This document shows, one piece after another, positions 1 through 12,227 of a stretch of DNA of 64,000 nt (position 1 is its first letter; each line of letters begins with the position of its first letter). The notes below the pieces were generated by a model. That model had not been told where the DNA came from and did not search any database. It worked only from the letters and a program-made list of their open reading frames with translations. The translations under genes were made by a program, and so were the position numbers. This DNA comes from Acanthococcus lagerstroemiae (Eukaryota; Arthropoda; Insecta; Hemiptera; Eriococcidae): positions 14,632,001 to 14,696,000 of the forward strand of contig CM063106.1 in assembly GCA_031841125.1 (NCBI GenBank). The letters are read 5' to 3'.

Positions 1-204
1 ATTGGTGGTCAAATGAAAAATCTTGTCTTACGTCTTTATACTTCGTTCATTAACTCGTTTCATGTAGACCAGGGTAAGATTTTTTCCCCTTCAAAACCTA
101 ATATTGACGCGTTGGTTTTGTGGCCCTACATATTCCCACACGTTATACTTGAATTCTAAAAAAATTACAGCAATCGCTTGTATTATGAACTTCTTCAGGC
201 GCCG

Positions 205-612
205 ACTTTTGTGGGCAGGGTTAGTCAGGATAGTTTGTCATTGCTATCCCCACGAGTTGTTGCGTTAGAGTTTCTTCCTTCTCTGTGCCGAAGAGTGTGC
301 AGCCGTAGTTCGCTTACTAGCCACGTGTTTCACGACCTTGAGTAAGCTGTCTGCAGTGTGCAACGTGTATAGTACCAATCATTCTGATCTGGTTGTAAAG
401 CGCCCTGCAATTATAACACCTTTGTTCGTGTGAACTGGCGGGGGTTACTGGACACGCTGTGTTTCCACCTCAATTGATATGTAGTCATTGTGGTGTTCGT
501 TAGGATGTTAGTGGGGGTACTCGAATATCACTAACTTTCCGGCATTGGTGGGACTCGAACATGAGACGTAAGGATTGCGAAGCGGGTGCGTTATCACTTG
601 GCCACACAGCGA
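205..612 (-). repeat. tRNA-derived SINE, copy 1
   Basis: Read on the minus strand, the unit begins with a tRNA-like head (about 612-541). It has an A-box like TGGCCAAGTG and a B-box like GTTCGAGTCCC, where RNA polymerase III would bind. About 330 bp of unrelated body follow, down to about 205. The same head and body recur near 29333-28965 and, split, at 57990-58795, so this is a dispersed family and not a tRNA gene. The body includes the shared stretch TTCTCTGTGCCGAAGAGTGT. The exact ends are uncertain, and this copy has drifted from the one at 29 kb. Confidence 0.75.
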
Positions 613-735
613 ATGGTGTTTTATCTGGAGTGTGTCCTGAGATGAGGGTAGAGGGAGAATCTGCTACGCATTCATCAGCTGACAAAATTCAAAATTATCT
701 AACTGAAAGAAACGTCTCAAAACTGTGGGTAATAA

Positions 736-925
736 ATGAAAAAATTGAAAGCGCGGCGGAGAGAGAAAGAGGACAGATGGAGAAGGAGAAATGGGAGGAG
801 AGGAGGAGGGATGAGAGAGAAGAAGGAGGAAAGGAGAGATGAGGAGGGTTATGGTGGAGGGAGGAGCGAGGAAGAGAAGGAAAGAAGAGAGGGAGAGAGA
901 GAGAGAGAGAGAGAGGGAAAGAGGC
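736..925. repeat. Purine-rich (GA)n low-complexity tract
   Basis: About 190 bp are almost pure A/G on the plus strand and end in an uninterrupted GA run near 890-914. The tract can be read through in two frames as Arg/Glu/Lys-rich peptides, but that follows from the composition. No gene is supported here. Confidence 0.85.
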
Positions 926-1289
926 CTCTATCTGTTATTGTTGTTTTTTGCTTGTTGATTTCATGTGTTGGCGCAATTAATACTTCAGTTCAGGAACTTT
1001 TACATGTTGGTTTCAACACTTTTCCCTCTTCAACAAAAGCCTCTTTAGTTCATCTATGAGTACTGTGAGGTCTTGAACTGATGTACTTGTGTGTTAAACT
1101 AAGCTCAACAATAAGATGAGAATTTGAATCAGACCGAGGGATAACCAGTCACCCTGCGAGTCAATCAGATTAGGAGGCAGGCAGTTTTACAAATAGGCGA
1201 ACGGGCAATAATTTTTATATACCATTTCTCTTGACTTATTTTTCCAATTCTTGTACCGTTGGATTTGATGAAATAAGGTAAATACTCGA

Positions 1290-2045
1290 AGAGTGTCTGT
1301 GCGTTACTGATCTTAAAAGAGTTCTACGTGAGCTTGGAAGAGCTTTGATGGTCTTGAATAGATCTGAAAGAGCATTAACGATCTTGAACAGGTCTGGAAG
1401 AGGATTAATGGTTAGAAGCAACAAGTCTTGAGAGTATTACAGAGTCTGAATTAAACTTGCCAGAGTCTTAAGGGAGTAATAGTATAGATCAGTCGTATAC
1501 CAGACTGAGAGGATCTTTGAAAGTCTTGATCTAGTATTGATGGTCTTATAGAGTTCAGAGAAGTCCTAAAACGTTTCGAATAGTTAGCCAGCGTTAAACA
1601 AGAACCTTAAACTGTCTTAACAAGTCCTGGAGAGTCTTTGAGAATCACGAGGAGTCTTAGGATAATTGTAAAGCACTACTGATGAAGTAAACTCTGAAAA
1701 CGTTCTGCAACAATCTGTGCTACTTTATTGAAATAAAGGCGCTTCTTCCTAAGATAAGACTTGGTAAGTCATTGATCAAGTCTTGAAGAGTTTCAATCAA
1801 GTCTAAGCAAGCTGTAAATTAGTTTTGAACAGCCTTAGTGAATCTTGAACAAATTTGGAAGAGCCTTGAAAAATCTCGGACAGCTTTAAGAAGTCTTGTC
1901 CAAGTCTTCAAGAGTCTCAGTCAGTCGAATTTTAGATTGTCATAACTACCCGTACAAACGAGTTTGAGCAGCCTTAATGAATCTCAAACACGTTTGGGAG
2001 AGTCTCAAATAGCCTCGTACAAGTCTGGGAGAGTCTTTGAAACTG
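1290..2045. repeat. Degenerate short tandem repeat (GTCTTGAA-type)
   Basis: Variants of a roughly 20-25 bp phrase with a core like AGAGTCTTGAA recur many times with heavy divergence. The same phrase in reverse orientation (TTCAAGACT-like) fills about 9880-10260, 10850-11010 and 34870-34960, and looser versions occur near 56030-56250 and 57050-57260. It looks like an old satellite-like repeat. There is no coding signal. Confidence 0.6.
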
Positions 2046-2049
2046 GCAG

Positions 2050-4870
2050 CGACTCTCTCCTTTCGAATGTACAATTTTTGTATAAATTGTGGTGCCTGGC
2101 TACTTTCTGCGTAGTATGATGCAAGCTTCTAACAAACGTGTTTTGTCTCTACATTCCGCTACTTCCGATACATGATCTTTTCTAAATTGCGTTCTTCTTC
2201 TTATTCTCATACTCACTCTCCTTTTTCTCCCTTGATCGGCCAGGCAGGACATCAGTTTAGTCACAGTCAGGTCCGTACCGATGGGGGGCGATTCAAACCC
2301 TCCCATTGGCAAAAAGAAAAAACACGAAAAAACAATGGGTTGAGCCGGAGAGGAGGGCGGATCTGTGACTGAGCCCCCCCCCCCCGGCCAAGAAACAATC
2401 TATTTTAATCGCAACCCCCTCCCCCCTACTTCAATCCTGGGTGCGGCCCTGGTCACAGTCACTGTTTATGTTTAGGTACTCTCAGTCAGATATACTTTAG
2501 CTAACACTCTCGTTTCTTTAATTTCGATTGTCCTTTTGATGCGGTTCGGACTAAACATATCTCTCTCCCCCCCCCCTCAATTTCCGAAAAATCCGCAGAA
2601 TTTTAGGTGAGCACTGCATGGTATTACAAGCTGGTATTGAGACAATGTGGACGACATGCCACTTTCAGAGGAATAAAATTAGAGTGCGATGAATGTGAGA
2701 ATCCCTTCAAAAACAATTCAGTGCTTATGTTCTAAATTGCTCCTCACAGAATTACTCCCTGAAACCACTCGTGCCTTTAGCTTTAAAACGAAGGAGGATG
2801 CTCGGTGGATTGGCGTATGACGATGTACGCATTCCAAATTTGCTCCCCAGACATCGCATCTTTGGCCCCGGAACTACCCTTTCGAGTATCGCATCAGTGG
2901 TACAATAATATTTGGTGGAACGATACGAATCACTCTGGTTTCTAAAAGGTTCATCTTATTTTCTCTGCAGACCGGACTTGGATTTGCAACCAGAAATGAA
3001 TATGAATTTGTTGTCAGCAGATAAAGTTGAAAATTTTGGGGTTCACGTTTCACAACATTCGAAAACATTAATCGCTTACCTTTGATCGACCTCATTCCGG
3101 CTAAAATCTTATTCTCACTACATCGCTCAACAGCGTCGTTGAAATATTGGCATCTAACTAGGTGCACTGTTTATTAAAAAAAAAAAAAAAAAAAGTGCTC
3201 GCCGGAATTTGGCGATTGTTAATTTTTTCCATCCGGTCGTGCCACCAGCGCTCGTCATTTCTGCTGAAAAGTCTTAATTTAAATACTGCTTGAAATATTA
3301 TAACGCATTGCGACTTACATATTCCCAGGAAATGGCGGACGTTCGTTTTATTTTCGTTTGAATTTTGAAAACGCATTCGTGTTGCCGGATTGCGAAATTT
3401 TTTCTTCTATTCTCGCGTTGACGTATCATAAAAGTGAAATAGAAGAAGCGAAAATACACTCTAGCTCATCATATCGTACGTGCAGCCCGAAGCAGAATTT
3501 CCGATTTGTTTCGTGTCTTCCTTTTATTCATGGTGTTTTTTTTTTCTCTTTTTTTCTATTAATTTGCTTCTTTGTCGCACGTATCGTATAAACAATGAAA
3601 TTCCAACTCACGGGAGCTGCAGGAGTGTACGCAGATGTACTCCGTTCTCCGACAGCGAAATTAATTATCGAATTCCTGACACATGAAGAACCGTTAAACA
3701 CCGTGTTTATAATCGTATTCAGGAAAACCAGAATTGATACGACGAAACGAATTTACATTGGCCGTATTTACGGTTATCGATCATTCGATTACCGAACGCA
3801 AAAATGAAAGAAGACCCTTCCAATTGAGTGAAAATTCATTTAAAAGTGTAATTTTCGTATTACGAGTACGGTGGCGTCACTGGGCTGTGTTTTCAGCGTG
3901 TACGTTATTAATTCATTTTCCAAGAGATTCCATAATGTCTCTCAACTATCGTCGAAGTTAGAACAAAAGACGTGTGCGAGAGTGGGCGCCAATATCGACG
4001 GTACGATCGACCGATCATTCCTGAAGTAGTAATAGCAGTTCATGGTACATTAGCGAGCTATTTTGATGATAGTACCCGGTGGTCTTAGTTGTTCAGGTTC
4101 TTAGTGTACGTTGCCTTTTGATGGATTTGAATTTGTGTTGAGGCCGTCTTCGGTGTAATCTAAACCTATGGTGATGGAATTTGGGGAGGGGGTAAATTGG
4201 AGTAATTCTCCGTAAAAATTCCTGAAGGAGTCTTTGCTTCCCTTCCCTTGGAAGTATAGAGGAGAATCACTGATATCCAATTTTGAAAAAGTTCCGACGT
4301 TTTATCTGTAACACAGGATGACTTTGCATTCATGGGGTGACTCGGCACACGTATGTTTTCATTACTCCTAGTTTGTGCAGAGCTTCCAAAACCGTATCAA
4401 AATCACCCTACGAAAATTGTGTGAGATAGGGAGTGAAAACTGAAGGAGAATGTGTATGGTATCTTACAAATTTGATCACGGCCATGATAAGAGTAAACTA
4501 TTGTGTTTTAATCATCATAGTGACCTAGCTATTGGTGAAAAACTGAAAAAAAAAACCACAATTAACTTTGCCATTAGAGGGTCGGCAATGGCAATACCTT
4601 CAAATTGCAAAGCTGCAGACTGCAGTTGCGGTCTTGCGGAGCTCTATCACTCTTATCAACAACCGGAAAGTACCCTGCAATCAATTCCAACCAATTCAGG
4701 TGGCATCTTTTAGAAAATTGTAATTCTTGATACGCTGAAGACTAAGAAGGAATTTTATTTCGATTTGAACAAAGTTTACAATTTGAATAGACATATAATC
4801 AAGATTATCACCAATGCTATCAACACTTGTTAAAACTGGCATCCAATTTTGAAAATATCCGAGTACATTT
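2050..4870. other. No supportable gene; scattered repeat scraps
   Basis: The stretch holds poly-C runs near 2375 and 2570, a poly-A run near 3175, and a short segment at about 2870-2905 containing AACTACCCTTTCGAGTATCG. That segment recurs almost exactly near 10006-10035 and resembles part of the SINE body near 29370. Open frames here are under 110 codons, have no recognisable domain and are not consistent with one another. Nothing beyond repeats is supported. Confidence 0.6.
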
Positions 4871-4883
4871 TTGTTAGTTATAA

Positions 4884-5459
4884 CTAAGGGGCGGATTTTT
4901 ATGCGCTAAAAACGCAAAATATGCGCATATTTCATGCGCTAAAAATCAAAAATATGCATATTTTTTTCTCGAAATATGAACAAAATATGCAAAATCAATA
5001 TGGGTATCGTGGCAAAGGTCTTGAAAAATTACGTCTGTTTACAGCACTTACCTCAAAATTTAAGTAAAATACTTAGAACCAGGCGCTTCGTGTTTAAAGT
5101 AGTTCCGCGAAAGCAAGTGTAGAGCGCTAGTGAAGCTATCAAAAACTAAAAAATTTTCACTATCCAGGAGTCAAAACTGAAAAATTTTCGTAATCCAGAA
5201 GTCAAAAAAGTTGAAAATTGAAAAATTTTGCAAATATGCGGTAAAAATGAAAAAAAAAACTCGAAATTATGAGGAAATTTGTGAAAATATGTGCTAAAAA
5301 AGGTCGTTTTATGAAAAAATATGATTTTATTGGCAAAATATGCAAAAACAAGTTGGGCTCATTCGCTTCGAAATGACGTGAAACGGATAAATACCTGGAA
5401 TATATCGATTCTACTTCAACACAGAAAAACATATAATTTCATAGAAATCCGCCCCTTAG
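4884..5459. mobile_element. Inverted-repeat DNA element with TTATAA duplications
   Basis: Both ends carry the 15-bp inverted repeat CTAAGGGGCGGATTT (start at 4884, complement ending at 5459). TTATAA stands on each side (4878-4883 and 5460-5465), consistent with a 6-bp target duplication. The surrounding TAGTTATAACTA is itself palindromic and present on both sides, so the exact boundary could shift by a few bases. The 576-bp interior is AT-rich, full of AAATATGCAAAA-like words and has no credible reading frame. It is therefore a non-autonomous element; the superfamily was not determined. Confidence 0.8.
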
Positions 5460-5619
5460 TTATAACTATACGTACCTCGGCATTGACGTAGAATGATCAA
5501 AAAACAGAAAAAAAATTTACGGCAACTTACACATACAATCGCAACTCATATGTATACAATCGTTGGTCCTTTTTTAATATCCTGGCGATATTCAATAGCG
5601 GGATCCAAAATTTGTGTTG

Positions 5620-5744
5620 TAGTATTTCTCCTGGATGCTTCTTGCAATATATCCAGTTCTGCTTCTGGCGTTTCTGATGAACGTTTACAAACTCTCTGTG
5701 CATGATGTAGTAAGGTTTTATCCTGTGCTTCTTCACTGTACAGG
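5620..5744 (+). repeat. Host repeat, left part, interrupted by a foldback element
   Basis: This segment contains CTCTCTGTGCATGATGTAGT and matches 63840-63940 closely. The second half of the repeat continues at about 7319-7410 (TTAGTTCACTTGCTGCATCG), matching 63945-64000. The foldback at 5745-7318 therefore sits inside a copy of this repeat, while the copy at the right edge of the window lacks it. Confidence 0.7.
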
Positions 5745-7318
5745 GTTAGTCGGTTTTCCTTCCGCCATAGGAAAACTAGTTTTTCGCGAAACCAGGTGCA
5801 CGTTGTATCGCCAGACGTGCGGTCTCTTCGACGAGAATTTCATGAGAAATATTCGGGGAAAAATCCGATGGCTTTCGAAAATTTTATCAAGAATCTTCAG
5901 GAAAAATTGTCTAAATCTCCGAAGAATTTTCTCGAAAACCTTCTGGAAAATTTTCCAATAATTTTTAAAGAATTGCATCGAAAATTTTCGGATAACAACT
6001 CCAATAATTTCCGAAGAATCTCATCGAAAATTTTTAGAAAAAATTTCCAATGTTTCCAAGAAAGTTCATCTGCATTCTTCGAGAAAATTTTCGGAATATT
6101 TTTGAAGAATTTCATAAGAAATATTCGGAGAAAAACTCCGATGGTTTCATCTGATGAATTTCATCGAAAATTTTCTGGAAAAATGTTCGATTATCTCCGA
6201 AGAATTTCATCGTAAATCTTCGAAAAAAATCTCGAATGATTTTTAAGCAATTTAATTGTAAATTTTCGGAAAAATTTTCAATAATTTGGGATATCTTCAG
6301 AAATTATTTCCATTGTTTTCCAGAAAATTTCATAAAAATTCTTCGAGAAAGTGTCCTGATAATTTTTGAAGAATTTTATCGAAAGCACCCGGGGAAATAG
6401 CATCAAAAGTTTTAAAGAATTGTACTGAAAATTTTCAGAAAAAACCTTTGATTATTTCCGAGGAATTTTATTAAAAATATTCGGGACGATTCCTTTGATT
6501 TTCACCGATTATTTCCGACGAACTTTATCAAAAATATTAAGGGTAAATTTCCGATTATTTTCAATGAATTTTATCGGACATCATTGAAAAACATAAGCCG
6601 ATGATTTCTGGAGAAATTTGTGGGAAATTTTAAGGAAAACTCCGCAATTATTCCAAAGGATTTCATCGAAAATCATTGAGAAGGACCTTCGATGATTCTT
6701 GAAGGTTTTCTTCAGTAAGAACTTTCTTGGAAAACGTTGAACAATTTTTCTAATAATTTTCGATGAGACTCTTCGTAAATCATCACATTTTCTCTCCCAG
6801 ATTTCTGATTAATTCCTTAGAAATCATTGGAGATTTTCTCCGAACATTTTTGACAAAATCTCTGGAAAGCATCAAAATTTTTTCTAAGGATATCCTTCCA
6901 AAATCGTCAGAGATACTTCTCGATGATTCTTACCGTGATTTCCACCAGTATTGCGGTAAGTTTTTTTCAGTTAGATAAATTTGTTTGGAATCATTGGAGA
7001 TTTTTCCTAAAATTTCTGGCAAAATTCGCCTGAAATCATTCTAGATATTTCTCAATGATGTCCGATGAAATCCTATGAAAATCATCGCAAATTTTTCTTG
7101 AATAAGAGATTTTTCGCGAAGATTTCCGATGAAATTCTTCGGAGGTTTTAGAAAATTTTTCCTGAAGATTCTTGGTAAAATTCTTCAAAAGCCATCGGAG
7201 TTTTCTCCAAATATTTCCTATGAAATTCTTGTCGAAGAGACCGCTCACCTGGCGAAACAACGTGCACCTGGTTTCGCGAAAAACTAGTTTTCCTATGGCG
7301 GAAGGAAAACCAACTAAC
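5745..7318. mobile_element. Foldback element, copy A (subrepeat-built arms)
   Basis: The ends are inverted copies of GTTAGTYGGTTTTCCTTCC, followed in both arms by a conserved stretch containing TTTTTCGCGAAACCAGGTGC, so about 150-200 bp of each arm match well. Inwards, the left arm consists of degenerate units like GAAGAATTTCATCGAAAAT and the right arm carries the reverse complement of the same units. This architecture recalls Drosophila FB (foldback) elements, whose long inverted repeats are built of short subrepeats; that comparison is an inference. The longest open frame (139 codons) only translates the subrepeats. A second copy of the family is at 45930-48005. Confidence 0.75.
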
Positions 7319-7558
7319 CAACTATTCATTTGCTACTAGTTCATTTGCTATTAGTTCACTTGCTGCATCGCATATTCCCAAAATCGCCACAGCGGGGAAC
7401 GCCGGTTGTTTCGTCTTCAAGTGAAAACAGCCACAAAGCTAAGAGGCTTCACCGCTTGAAATCTGAAACAGAATACCAAATTTACCATTAATACTTCATA
7501 GAAATTCTGTACTAATTGAACTGAGAACCCATTTCATACATTAACAAACAACTCACTT

Positions 7559-7813
7559 CAGTGGCGTGGCCAGGATTTTCCCAAGGGGGGGGGGGTAAAG
7601 TAAGATTTCAAGGGAGAAAAAGTCGAAAATTTAGGTATTTTTTAGAAATTGCCGATATTATAGGACTGTTTTATGAAAATGAAGGTAAAATTACTGCTCG
7701 AGCAAACATTTTTCGGAAAAACATGTTTTAAAGGCGAAAAATTGCTCATTTTTGCATATTTTACATTCAATTTCAAGTGTCTTGGGGCCATTCGTCCCCT
7801 GGATGCGCCACTG
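7559..7813. mobile_element. Short inverted-repeat element (CAGTGGCG ends)
   Basis: The left end reads CAGTGGCGTGGCCAGG and the right end CCTGGATGCGCCACTG, an imperfect 16-bp inverted repeat around 255 bp of non-coding DNA with a poly-G run. CAGTGG/CCACTG-type ends are common in hAT-like miniature elements, but the 8 bp on either side do not match, so the target duplication is lost or the boundary is off. No coding capacity. Confidence 0.6.
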
Positions 7814-7819
7814 TCTAAA

Positions 7820-9870
7820 ACCAGTTAATTTGTCCTGTAGAGTAAAATCCAAAATAATAATTTAAAAAACCTAAATAATCGCATTTTTATCTCCACTCCT
7901 TGGCTCTATATACATTGCAAATAACGCTCGTACAGTAGTGAAGATGAAGATCAATGAGCACGTCTGAAGAAGAAGAAAAAAAAACGAGAGAAAAATGTGA
8001 TTGCAAGAGGCTCGAATACATTGATCTATTCCAAATTGTGTGTATTGATGTCCCACCTGTCTTCCATATCCCTCATTAGGAGTGGCTATTGGGTTCCACA
8101 GTCTTCCTGAATTTCTTATATCGATTTAAAAAAAACCACTCCAGAAATTCAAAGAGGTGTCAGTTAAAGCAGAACTGATGAATTTTCTGCTAAGTTATTG
8201 AAAATAACTGTAAAACTATGATAAAGAGTAGTTCCAACATCAGAGAATGAATTCTGTCAAGTCTTCCATTTTCGATTTTTGCCTTAGCGAGACACCCTGA
8301 TTTCGTTGCTTATGACAGTCAAACTAAACAGAGGCGCCGCCCGTAACCTCGTGAGCCAAATACCTCTTGCTTTCACTGGAAATTCGAGCCGACTGTTGCA
8401 CAATAACCCGGAGTACGTGCCCAGCGACTCGGGCTTCTCCGCATACCGGCAGATTCGATACTCGATACCAATGCAGCGGACACGAGACACGAGAGAGTCC
8501 ATCCTAATTAGCGGCGCGGTCATTTGGTGCCAACGAAAGTTCGATCGATATCAGCATAGTTTCCGGAGCGGAGCCCGCATTCGACGGCGTCCACCCGGAA
8601 CGTTCGTATACATGCGTTACAGTTAGTCCTGCCGTAATTCGATTCGATTTCTTAAAACCGACGCGACGACCTTGAAAAGCATTCGAACCTGGATGGGATG
8701 TACTCGATGTCCACACGAAGTTACCTGTTACCTGACTGACCGCGACGTCGACATCCGATTACATAATGCTGGACCAGCCCTCCTCGCCCCCGTGTTATCG
8801 CCTTCTTAATCTGTTGATAATTGATAACACCTTCTCAAACTTGGGACTTAAGATTTGCTCGTCTTTTCGGCCCTTGCACGAATCAAATAGACGAAGTTTT
8901 CAGGAGCATGAGGCAAGCGGAGACAACTGGTTGGGACGCGTGAACAGCGTACATTCAGCGCGCGCACACATGCAACTGGTTGTAAATTATTTGGTCGATG
9001 CCTAGTACAGCGATCTTGAAATGCTGCCGAACGCGCGTGGATCACGTGCTCGGTCAATTTCCCGAACGTTATAGAGCGTGCGAAGAGGTCATCGATGTGT
9101 GGATTGCTCAATAGTCGGGGTCACCGCCTCACCGGCTGGAAAGTTGGCTATGGTGTTGACTCCACCAGGTTCGCTTGCGGATAGATATGCGTATACTCGC
9201 GGATGGAAGGTGTTGATGGCTGTGAGCCGAGGGCGTTCTGATCGGTGTTATCGTTCAGTGTTCGACGCGAAGCTCGCAGGAACTCGAATGAATTTTAAAC
9301 GTAGCAGTGACTTGGGGGCAACTTGGCCCGCGCCTCTATCCTCTAGATTCGGGTTTTGGCCTTAGCAGCCCAGCCTGATGATTATCGCGCGGATGTTCGG
9401 ATAATTGGACTCCCGAGCGTGGCTTGATAAGTTCTAGCTGCTGTGCACGAACGGGAGAAACGATGATTTAATGTCGACAGAGTTCTCACGTTCGGCTGGA
9501 CCGGGAAGTCACTTTTTGTTCATCGAAAACGAGTTCGGTTTCGTGTACCGGTTGCGAGGAATACTCGATGAGCTCGGGTGGAAAAGGGCAGATCTCGGAT
9601 GTAGTTCTCAGAGCCAGCGTCATCGTTGACGAGACTTAATTCCAAAGGGCCTTTTTTTGTTAGAAGGTACCTATAGGCTTATAGCGGGGAGAGGAGCTTG
9701 AAAATTTCCTCCCCTTTTTTCACGAATGACAGGGTGGAACGAGGAAAGTTTGCTGAATACCTACTGTAATGGTCTCAACGAGAATGTTGCACTTTGGCAT
9801 AAATATGACGCGTGAAAAGTTTTATTGGAAGATTAGTATTGATATTCAAATTCTGAAGAGTTAAATGTTT
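7820..9870. other. No supportable gene; GC-richer unique DNA
   Basis: From about 8280 to 9630 the base composition rises and CpG is common, unlike the AT-rich repeats around it. Overlapping open frames of 79-106 codons exist on both strands, but none has a recognisable motif or an advantage over its antisense shadow. It could hold a promoter or an exon of a host gene, but nothing in the sequence establishes this. Confidence 0.4.
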
Positions 9871-9879
9871 CAAAAGACT

Positions 9880-10500
9880 TGAGTGTTTTATTTCAGACTC
9901 TTCCAGATTTGGTTGAAAAATCTTTTAAGACCCTTCATTTGGTGGGGCATATGGCGACGCACGCATGCCGAATTAACTCTCCTAATACCGCACCCCGGGC
10001 CCAGGAAACTACCCTTTCGAGTATCGCATCAGTGAACCTCTTACAGGTTTGCTTGAGACTATTGAAGCTTTACTTGAATGTTGCAGCAATGTCTTTGATT
10101 CTTCAAGACGCGTTTAAGACTGTTAAACACTATTCTGGACACAATCAAAACTCCAAGACCTTATTGAGACTTTTCAAAAGACGTTTTGGATTTGTTAGAT
10201 ACGTTTGGTGCAATCCTTAAGACTTCTTCCGGACTCGTCCAGGCATTTAGTGAAACATTTACCTTCCTGAGACTCTGTAGTCTCAGTTTTTTTAATGATA
10301 CATGCAGATGGGGGTGTTATTCTTAGAGATTCCTTCCTTCTGAATTCTGGTTATATCAGGGCATAGTTACCTGAGTAATTTCCAGCCACGCAGATTTCAT
10401 GACAGATTATACCGGATAGTCGCCATCGCTTTCCCCCCGGTTTGTTGCGTTCGAATATTTCCTTTTGTGTGCCGAAGACGTACATAGACTTACTTGAGGT
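9880..10500. repeat. Reverse-orientation degenerate repeats plus SINE fragment
   Basis: About 9880-10290 carries the complement of the GTCTTGAA-type repeat of 1290-2045, interrupted near 10000-10035 by AACTACCCTTTCGAGTATCG. At about 10400-10495 a fragment of the SINE body occurs (words like TTGCTGCGTT variants and TGTGTGCCGAAGA), without the tRNA head. The 113-codon frame at 9879-10220 simply translates the repeats. Confidence 0.55.
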
Positions 10501-12227
10501 TCTGTAATTTTCTTCCCTAATCACGTTGAACTCTTATGATTAGCTATCAGAGACGAAATTTGACTTTCAGTGGGGGGGGGGGGGATTTGCCGATAAATAT
10601 TTTTTGAAAACTTTAAATTCACCGACAGAATTTTTGGAAAATTAAAATTTTGCCGATTACTTAATCGAAATATTTTTTAGTTGAAAAAAACAAATAAATA
10701 AACAAACAAATGAACGTTCTTAAAAAATGAAAAATTCAAATGAACAGTTTCAAAATTGGTCGACTGCCAAATTATTGGGGGGGGGGGGTGTCTCAACCAA
10801 CCACACCCTTTATAATTTTGTCCTTGCTAGCTATGATTTTTCAATGGTAATTTGAAAACTCTTTAAAACTTGTTCAAAACTCATTTTGACTCTTCCAATT
10901 GATTCGGCCTCTCAAAAGACTTTCTAGAATTCCCAAGAGTCTTTAAGGCTCTTCAACACCCGGTTGAGACTCGTGCAGAAACTCTTCCAGACTTGTTGAA
11001 GACTCCCTGAGACATTGCTTCATTTTTCACCTGTGCCCTCGAGTACTTGCATGCATTATTCTTTTCGTCATGTGAATTCAATCATATTAAAATAAGAGAA
11101 GCAGTGACATGGAGATACTTGAGTGTCTGCCTCCTTGTCTTTCTAATTTTCTATCTGTCTATTAGATGTGTATAGCGGGCTAGTTGGCTGTCTCGCAGTT
11201 CGACTGACTGACTATTCGTCTCTCTACGCATCTTGTCATTCTCATTCAATCTCGAATGGGTGAAGGCTTGGTTTTTCGTATCATAGCGAGCGAATTAAAA
11301 TTAGCTACCTACAAATTGTTCAACATGATGGACAGATGACGTAAAGAACAGATTCAGATCTGTGGCGACAGCGGTAGTCATAGCCCAGGATCGTGATAGG
11401 TGAAGAGATCCCATTGGAAGTTAGTACAGTCGCCAGCGACGAGGACAGATGATGAAATTGTTCGAATTGATTGTATTATCGTATTGGTCCTCTATTTTTG
11501 AAACGCTTTCAAGAAGTATTTCGCTCAGGAAGTGGCACTTGCCCCCATTGCTCTCCCTGTGTATCCGGTTCTAGGACTTGAACTCGTGCATCTGTATTTT
11601 GGTATCTAAAGCGCACTTTCAATGCTCTAACGTACCATGTTTTTATTTGTTTCAGGTGAGTGTTCATTTGTTGACGGTATCATGATTAAGGTTGCGAAAC
11701 TAACAATGTATTTGTAAGTACCTAGCTATATACGAGTACCTTCTTAGAGCACTTCCAATAAAAATATTTCGTTCTGGGAGGGACAGTTGTCCCCTTCGCT
11801 CTCCACGTGTAGCCGTTCCTGATAGTGTAACCAGCTTGGAAACTTCGGAGCCTCGCAAAGAAATAATTTTTGTGATGCGATTCGAGAAAAGGTACACGAA
11901 GTCGGTTAACATACGAAATTCGTGTTAGTAGAATATGAGAAAGCTGAAAATCAAATAAATATTTCAAAAACAATAAAAAAAAAAGAGGTTAAAAGTTGAA
12001 AAACGTCCGAGTTACAGTACTTCAAAGTATAGGTTGTACAAAATAAAAAAACAAACAAAAAAAACGTAGTTTTGAGAAAAACGGCTTTGAAGTTAGTGAA
12101 CCTGTTTTTCGGGGAAAAATTAGGTAAAATTGCTGTGAAGGTCACCTCGCCAATGGGAATTTTCTTTATACCTATATTCTGAAACTGCTTCCGAAGTAAA
12201 AATAGGAACTACAAATTTCAAAGCGTG
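10500..12227. other. No supportable gene
   Basis: Two poly-G runs (near 10567 and 10781) bracket an AT-rich 200-bp segment with CCGATTA/CCGACAG words, probably a repeat scrap. GTCTTGAA-type repeat complement occurs again near 10850-11010. Two short stretches near 11510-11580 and 11745-11825 resemble each other in inverted sense (both contain versions of GGACAGTTGTCCCCTTCGCT), so an old inverted or dispersed repeat is likely. No gene can be supported. Confidence 0.45.

Noticed and set aside
541..612. tRNA gene on the minus strand
   Set aside because: The A- and B-boxes are present, but the same head with the same attached body recurs elsewhere in the window, so it is a SINE head.
736..1059. 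Arg/Glu-rich protein gene
   Set aside because: The reading frame is the translation of a GA-rich low-complexity tract.
2341..2454. hAT-like element ending GTGCGGCCCTGG
   Set aside because: The right end resembles CAGGGCCGC ends, but no left partner or target duplication was found.
5796..6215. 139-aa protein gene
   Set aside because: It translates the degenerate subrepeats of a foldback element, and the antisense frame is just as open.
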